DNA from: Pseudomonas jessenii
Lineage (GTDB): Bacteria; Pseudomonadota; Gammaproteobacteria; Pseudomonadales; Pseudomonadaceae
Direction of reading: 5' to 3'
Assembly: GCF_002236115.1 (NCBI RefSeq)
Contig: NZ_NIWT01000005.1
Location: forward strand, 62,001-126,000
DNA length: 64,000 nucleotides
The notes under the pieces were generated by a model. That model was not told the origin of the DNA. It searched no databases and saw only the letters and a program-made list of their open reading frames with translations. Both the position numbers and the translations under genes were made by a program. Below, one piece after another: positions 59,578 to 64,000 of the stretch (position 1 is the first letter of the stretch; every line of letters begins with the position of its first letter).

Positions 59578-60603
59578 ATGCTCCCCAATCGAGAAACGCT
59601 GCTCTGCAGTTACCGCTACGACCCGCTGGATCGTCTGGTTGATTGCACGCCCTCTGCGCAGTCCCCCACCCGACGCTTTTACCTGAAAGATCGTCTAGCC
59701 ACGGAGATTCAAGGTGTGGTGCAGCATTCGATCATGCAGCACGACGATCAACTGCTGGCTCAGCAACAGCGTCAGAGCGGGGCTATGGAAGCGCGCTTAC
59801 TTGCCACTGATCGACAGCGTTCGGTTTTGAATGTACTTGATGTCGCTCGACTACATCCCCTCGCCTATTCTCCCTATGGTCATCGCCCTGCGGAAAGTGG
59901 CTTACTCAGCCTGCTCGGCTTCAACGGCGAACGGCCGGATCTGGTGACGGGGTGTTATTTGTTGGGGAACGGCTATCGGGCGTTTAACCCTGTGTTGATG
60001 CGGTTTAACAGTCCGGATAGTTGGAGTCCGTTTGGGGAGGGCGGGTTGAATGGGTATGCGTATTGTGTGGGAGATCCGGTGAATCGAACTGATCCGACAG
60101 GACACTCAAATATTTTCCTCCGCGCCTTCAAGGGAATAATGAATAGACTTGGGAGAACACCGTCCCATGCACGTAACATTGCAAAGCACTCTGCGGAACC
60201 AATTTCGAAGACGACACACACATCTCTAAAACGTACGCCCCCCATCAATACAATTGGTCAAAGACAAACTCCAAAATCAGAGTCAACAATGCCTTTCGAA
60301 CCTCATAACGAGCGCCCCCATTCGCCGACGGGGACTTCTAATACTTTACAGGCGTTAAAACCCACCTACGAACCCATTCCAAAAAGCCTTCCACCTTCCA
60401 TTGTGCGCGTGGAAAACACACTCGATGGTGGCATAACAGTCGTACCCGTGAGCAATGAAGCCATGGAGAACATCAAACTCGTGGCCAGAACCAATCCATA
60501 CACTTCACCCGCTAAAGCTTCAGCAATAGTTCGTGGCTTGGCAGGGCTTCCCGATCTTCCTCTAGGACAACGTTACCTGTTTCCTAACGTCAGACACTCT
60601 TAA
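59578..60603 (+). CDS. Short RHS/TccC-tip protein with a third tail (RHS-tip 3)
   Basis: 341 residues. Residues 1-176 are an RHS core end, more diverged from tips 1 and 2 (SYRYDPLDRL, LAYSPYGHRP, RFNSPDSWSPFGEGG, GDPVNRTDPTGH). The tail (177-341) is different again: polar and Thr/Ser/Pro-rich, then a compact end (VRVENTLDGGITVVPVSNEAMENIKLV...ASAIVRGLAGLPDLPLGQRYLFPN) that looks like a small folded domain I cannot name. AGGAACC lies upstream of the ATG. A terminator follows 5 bases after the stop and then convergent fdhA, leaving no place for an immunity gene. Confidence 0.85.
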   Translation: MLPNRETLLCSYRYDPLDRLVDCTPSAQSPTRRFYLKDRLATEIQGVVQHSIMQHDDQLLAQQQRQSGAMEARLLATDRQRSVLNVLDVARLHPLAYSPYGHRPAESGLLSLLGFNGERPDLVTGCYLLGNGYRAFNPVLMRFNSPDSWSPFGEGGLNGYAYCVGDPVNRTDPTGHSNIFLRAFKGIMNRLGRTPSHARNIAKHSAEPISKTTHTSLKRTPPINTIGQRQTPKSESTMPFEPHNERPHSPTGTSNTLQALKPTYEPIPKSLPPSIVRVENTLDGGITVVPVSNEAMENIKLVARTNPYTSPAKASAIVRGLAGLPDLPLGQRYLFPNVRHS

Positions 60604-60607
60604 AGAC

Positions 60608-60639
60608 AAAGGGCGACAGTATGTCGCCCTTTTTTTTAC
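60608..60639 (+). terminator. Terminator of RHS-tip 3
   Basis: AAGGGCGAC-agtat-GTCGCCCTT followed by a run of T; it begins a few bases after the stop and may also serve convergent fdhA. Confidence 0.88.
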
Positions 60640-60647
60640 CGCGCGAC

Positions 60648-61847
60648 TTACGCCGCACTAAACATCTTATGCGGATCAATCACAAACTTCTTCGGCACGC
60701 CCGCATCGAACTCGCCATAACCCTGCGGAGCCTGATCCAGGCTGATCACCTGAACGCCCACCACTTCGGCGATGTTGATGCGGTCCCACATGATCGCTTG
60801 CATGAGCGCGCGGTTGTACTTCATCACCGGGGTCTGGCCGGTGTGGAAGCTGTGGGACTTGGCCCAGCCCAGGCCGAAGCGGATGCTCAGGCTGCCCATT
60901 TTCGCGGCAGCGTCGACAGCGCCCGGGTCTTCGGTCACGTAGAGGCCGGGGATGCCGATCTTGCCTGCCACACGCACCACGCCCATCAGCGAGTTGAGCA
61001 CGGTGGCCGGGGCTTCGTGTTTCACGCCGTCATGGCCATGGCCACGGGCTTCGAAACCAACGGCGTCGATGGCGCAATCCACTTCCGGCTCGCCCAGCAG
61101 TGCAGCGATCTGTTCGTGCAGCGGCGTGTCCAGGGACAAGTCGGCGATCTCGAAGCCCTGAGCCTTGGCGTGGGCCAGACGCACGGTGTTGACGTCACCG
61201 ATGATCACCACCGCCGCGCCCAACAGACGGGCCGAAGCAGCCGCCGCCAAACCGACCGGACCGGCACCGGCGATGTACACGGTGCTGCCCGGGCCGACAC
61301 CAGCGGTCACGGCACCGTGATAGCCGGTCGGCAGGATGTCGGAGAGGCAGGTCAGGTCGCGGATTTTTTCCATCGCCCGGTCGCGATCCGGCAGTTTCAG
61401 CAGGTTGAAGTCGGCGTACGGCACCATGGCGTATTCGGCCTGGCCACCGGTCCAGTCGCCCATGTCGACGTAACCATAAGCACCGCCCGGACGTGCCGGG
61501 TTGACGCTCAGGCAGACGCCTGTGTGCATTTCTTTGCAGGAACGGCAGCGCCCGCAAGCCACGTTGAACGGTACGGACACCAAGTCGCCGATCTGCAGGT
61601 TCTCGACGTCGCTGCCCTTTTCGATCACTTCACCGGTGATCTCATGGCCCAGGACCAGACCGGTTTGAGCGGTGGTACGGCCGCGCACCATGTGCTGGTC
61701 GGAACCACAGATATTGGTGGAAACCACGCGCAGGATCACGGCGTGGTTAATTTTCCTGCCACGCGGGTCCTGCATTTTCGGATAATCAATACTCTGCACT
61801 TCGACCTTGCCAGCGCCGAGATACACCACACCACGATTGCCAGACAT
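60648..61847 (-). CDS. fdhA: Glutathione-independent formaldehyde dehydrogenase
   Basis: 399 residues, zinc medium-chain dehydrogenase like P. putida FdhA. Landmarks: the ICGSDQHMVRGR catalytic zinc site, GHEITGEVIEKG, the structural zinc cluster CGRCRSCKEMHTGVC, and the NAD fold AGAGPVGLAAAASA. It oxidises formaldehyde with bound NAD. GAGGTG lies before the ATG. Last in the sox-purU-fdhA order, it removes formaldehyde from sarcosine demethylation. Confidence 0.94.
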   Translation of the reverse strand: MSGNRGVVYLGAGKVEVQSIDYPKMQDPRGRKINHAVILRVVSTNICGSDQHMVRGRTTAQTGLVLGHEITGEVIEKGSDVENLQIGDLVSVPFNVACGRCRSCKEMHTGVCLSVNPARPGGAYGYVDMGDWTGGQAEYAMVPYADFNLLKLPDRDRAMEKIRDLTCLSDILPTGYHGAVTAGVGPGSTVYIAGAGPVGLAAAASARLLGAAVVIIGDVNTVRLAHAKAQGFEIADLSLDTPLHEQIAALLGEPEVDCAIDAVGFEARGHGHDGVKHEAPATVLNSLMGVVRVAGKIGIPGLYVTEDPGAVDAAAKMGSLSIRFGLGWAKSHSFHTGQTPVMKYNRALMQAIMWDRINIAEVVGVQVISLDQAPQGYGEFDAGVPKKFVIDPHKMFSAA

Positions 61848-61951
61848 GCTTTCACCTCGCTGTTGTTTTTATGGAACCGCGTTGCCCAGGCAGGCAGCGC
61901 GTTAAATGCTCGGGTTATTGCCGTTGTCATTTGTGTTGCTTATAAGGGCCT

Positions 61952-62046
61952 CATCGCGAGCAAGCTCGCTCCCACAGGTTTTTGTGTCGTTCACAAATCT
62001 TGTGTCCGCCCCCGATCCACTGTGGGAGCGAGCTTGCTCGCGATGG
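61952..62046. repeat. REPIN between purU and fdhA
   Basis: GCGAGCAAGCTCGCTCCCACA and inverted GTGGGAGCGAGCTTGCTCGCG about 90 bases apart. Confidence 0.85.
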
Positions 62047-62050
62047 CGAT

Positions 62051-62908
62051 TTAAAGAACGACCGTTCTGTTGGCGTTCAAAAACACTCTTCTCTCGATGT
62101 GATACCCAACCGCCCTCGCCAAAGTCAGCCCTTCGATATCCCGCCCCTTGGCGATCAGGTCTTCCGGATAATGGCTGTGGTCCACCGCCTCCACACCCTG
62201 GGCAATGATCGGGCCTTCATCCAGGTCGTTGTTGATGTAATGCGCGGTGGCGCCCACCAGTTTCACGCCCTTGTTGTAGGCCTGGTGGTAGGGCTTGGCG
62301 CCCTTGAAACCGGGCAGCAGGGAGTGGTGGATGTTGATCGCCTTGCCATCGAGCTTGCGGCACAGCTCCGGCGACAGCACTTGCATGTAGCGCGCAAGGA
62401 TCACCAGTTCCGCACCGGACTCTTCAATGACCTGCCATACCTGACGTTCCTGGGACGGCTTGTCGTTCGGATCCAGCGGGAAGTGGTAGTACGGAATCTG
62501 GTGCCAGTCAGCCAGCGGCTTGAGGTCCGGGTGGTTGGAGACCACGGCGGCCACGTCCATCGACAACTGGCCGATGCGCTGGCGATAGAGCAAATCGTTG
62601 AGGCAGTGATCGGCCTTGGAAACCATGATCACCACTTTCGGCCGGTAGTTCGGCGCGGTCAGTTCGAAGATCATGCCAAAGGCTTCACCGCGCTCGGCGA
62701 GGCCCGCGCGGAAGGACTGCTCGTCGAAACCGTCAGGCTGGCGGAATTCCACACGAATGAAGAAACGGCCCGAGAGTCGGTCATCGAAGGAATGGTGCTC
62801 GGTGACGTAGCAGCCCTGCTCGAACAGAAAGCGGGTCACCGCGTCCACGGTGCCGAGGACGCTGGGGCAGTCGGCGGTCAGAATCCATGTGTCTGGGGCG
62901 CGGCTCAT
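62051..62908 (-). CDS. purU: Formyltetrahydrofolate deformylase
   Basis: 285 residues from the ATG with AGGAG 10 bases upstream (the frame is open farther through a REPIN). An ACT domain (5-85, WILTADCPSVLGTVDAV) and a formyltransferase-fold catalytic domain with INIHHSLLPGFKGAKPYHQA, including the catalytic Asn/His. It releases formate and THF from 10-formyl-THF, balancing one-carbon units from sarcosine oxidation. Confidence 0.94.
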   Translation of the reverse strand: MSRAPDTWILTADCPSVLGTVDAVTRFLFEQGCYVTEHHSFDDRLSGRFFIRVEFRQPDGFDEQSFRAGLAERGEAFGMIFELTAPNYRPKVVIMVSKADHCLNDLLYRQRIGQLSMDVAAVVSNHPDLKPLADWHQIPYYHFPLDPNDKPSQERQVWQVIEESGAELVILARYMQVLSPELCRKLDGKAINIHHSLLPGFKGAKPYHQAYNKGVKLVGATAHYINNDLDEGPIIAQGVEAVDHSHYPEDLIAKGRDIEGLTLARAVGYHIERRVFLNANRTVVL

Positions 62909-62950
62909 GGTGCGGTGACTCCTGTGATATCTAAAGATGACGCTGCATCT

Positions 62951-63050
62951 TGTGGGAGCGAGCTTGCTCGCGATGGGCGTCAACGATAACGCGTACTTAC
63001 TGGATCAACGCGTCGCCCTCAAGTCCATCGCGAGCAAGCTCGCTCCCACA
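62951..63050. repeat. REPIN, long class, between soxG and purU
   Basis: GTGGGAGCGAGCTTGCTCGCG and an inverted copy 100 bases apart; inner 'gtcaacgataacgcgt' is the long-class segment. Confidence 0.85.
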
Positions 63051-63077
63051 AGTGATCGCCTCCATGGCGGGTGGTGA

Positions 63078-63710
63078 TCAGGCCTGAACGCTGAGGCCGA
63101 ATTCGGCAGAAGCATCCTGCAACCACAGCCACCAGTAATCCGAGAAGCTGCGACGAATCAGCAGTTCCCAGGTGTCTTCGGCGGTGTGACGGATCATCAG
63201 TTGCGACTTGGCGAACACCGTGCCGACGGCTTTGCCCACCGGGAAGTTGTTCGGGTGCACGTCGTAGCTGGTGGACTTCATCAGCACCTGGCGCACGTTC
63301 GGGCCGCTCAGTTCGAGGAGTTGCTGGCCGCCGCTGACGTTGACGATCGCAATGTGCAAATCGCCCAGCGCTTTGCGCAGTTTTTGCTCGGCGGCCAGTT
63401 CTTCACCGGTCGGCACGATCAGCAGCCACTCATCCGGCCCCATCCATTGCAAACTGGTTTCGCCTTTGACGATGACGCTCAGCGCGCCCGGCAACTCGAT
63501 GCCCAGGGCCTTGTGCACGCCCGCGGCAAACGCGGCATCGTGGCCATCGCCGCGGATGGTCAGGTGGCCGAGGAGTTTTTTCTCACGCACGGTCACGCCG
63601 GCGTTCTTGCGACCCTTGCCCACCAGGCTGGCGAGGTCGGCGTGATGCAGCGACGACTCGGCCTTGGCCCCGGAGGTTGGGCGTTGTTGGTAAACATTGG
63701 CTGCGGTCAT
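63078..63710 (-). CDS. soxG: Sarcosine oxidase gamma subunit
   Basis: 210 residues from the ATG at 63710 (MTAANVYQQRPTSGAKAESSLHH). SoxG family features: LQWMGPDEWLLIVPTG, VNVSGGQQLLELSGPNVRQVL, DVHPNNFPVGKAVGTVFAKSQ and SDYWWLWLQDAS. A small subunit of heterotetrameric sarcosine oxidase that helps in assembly and THF-linked turnover. The open frame beyond runs through a REPIN and is not real coding. It lies downstream of soxA. Confidence 0.93.
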   Translation of the reverse strand: MTAANVYQQRPTSGAKAESSLHHADLASLVGKGRKNAGVTVREKKLLGHLTIRGDGHDAAFAAGVHKALGIELPGALSVIVKGETSLQWMGPDEWLLIVPTGEELAAEQKLRKALGDLHIAIVNVSGGQQLLELSGPNVRQVLMKSTSYDVHPNNFPVGKAVGTVFAKSQLMIRHTAEDTWELLIRRSFSDYWWLWLQDASAEFGLSVQA

Positions 63711-63766
63711 AAAGCACCTGTTTTGAATTCTGTTGGTTCTGGCCCTTGTGGTGGCTGTTCTATCGC

Positions 63767-63840
63767 CATCGCGAGCAAGCTCGCTCCCACAGGGGTTAGG
63801 CGATCTCCTGTGGGAGCGAGCTTGCTCGCGATGGCGGCAG
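63767..63840. repeat. REPIN, short class, between soxA and soxG
   Basis: GCGAGCAAGCTCGCTCCCACAG and inverted GTGGGAGCGAGCTTGCTCGCG separated by about 18 bases. Confidence 0.85.
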
Positions 63841-63866
63841 CTCACACCCCACAGGACCCGAAGCCT

Positions 63867-64000
63867 TTACACGTTCTGGCGTTCGCCTTTCGGATCAAAG
63901 AACACCGAAGAAACGATTTCCGCCTCGATCACGCTGCCGTCCGCCAATGGCGCGAAGACACGCTCGCCCATGCGGTTCAGGCCGCCCTTGACTACGCCCA
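63867..64000 (-). CDS. soxA: Sarcosine oxidase alpha subunit, C-terminal fragment (window edge)
   Basis: The last 43 or so residues are visible, ending FDPKGERQNV and including GLNRMGERVFAPLADG, which fits the GcvT-like C-terminus of SoxA. The rest lies beyond the window. It is upstream of soxG on the same strand in the usual soxBDAG order. Confidence 0.85.
   Translation of the reverse strand, partial: GVVKGGLNRMGERVFAPLADGSVIEAEIVSSVFFDPKGERQNV

Noticed and set aside
11113..63840. Repeated palindromes as a CRISPR-like array
   Set aside because: Copies are scattered singly between genes in inverted pairs, with no regular spacers and no cas genes; they are REP/REPIN elements.

Overview
The window is a chromosomal segment of a fluorescent Pseudomonas (P. 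fluorescens group). The basis is high-GC coding with strong antisense ORF shadows, many Pseudomonas-type REP/REPIN palindromes between genes, and a gene order that largely follows the P. aeruginosa PA0460-PA0508 region as I remember it (cre genes, iron sigma/receptor set, glcB, rarD, kinase, modE, comF, bioBFHCD, acyl-CoA dehydrogenases). No tRNA, rRNA, CRISPR array or intact transposase was seen.

Layout. 1-817: 5'-truncated MNT nucleotidyltransferase plus HEPN-like partner, an apparent toxin-antitoxin pair. 833-1513: small HExxH metallopeptidase-like protein. 1695-4049: membrane PQQ-dependent sugar/quinate-type dehydrogenase. 4235-7408: Lrp-type regulator and davBA (lysine to 5-aminovalerate). 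7447-15187: pqqF, pqqA-E and an S9 peptidase, i.e. the cofactor factory for the dehydrogenase upstream. 15329-18875: Pmp3 peptide, HigBA-like toxin-antitoxin, class III aminotransferase and LysR regulator. 19103-26320: three ~600-aa acyl-CoA dehydrogenases with a diguanylate cyclase between two of them; the third has a PsrA-like operator on its promoter. 26597-31631: flagellar-rod-like small protein and the tightly overlapped bioBFHCD cluster, with a BirA-like operator on the bioB promoter that lies inside the start of comF. 31725-38251: comF, modE-like, phoX-like phosphatase, SrkA-type kinase, rarD, ACT-domain protein. 38835-44467: glcB, response regulator, CNMP/CBS/DUF294 protein and exonuclease. 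44694-50241: ferrichrome-type iron system (sigma, anti-sigma, TonB receptor, PepSY protein, small membrane protein). 50434-60603: GST, creBCD, retropepsin-like protease, acyltransferase and DUF2780 protein, interrupted at three places by short RHS/TccC-tip genes. 60648-64000: fdhA, purU, soxG and the end of soxA (sarcosine/one-carbon catabolism).

The most unusual part is the trio of RHS-tip genes (51166, 56221, 59578). Each carries a nearly constant ~177-residue RHS core end fused to a different AT-rich tail. Each is preceded by the same inverted-repeat element 63-64 bases before its start codon. None has room for an immunity gene behind it. They look like independently promoted, exchangeable effector cassettes dropped into an otherwise conserved chromosomal core.
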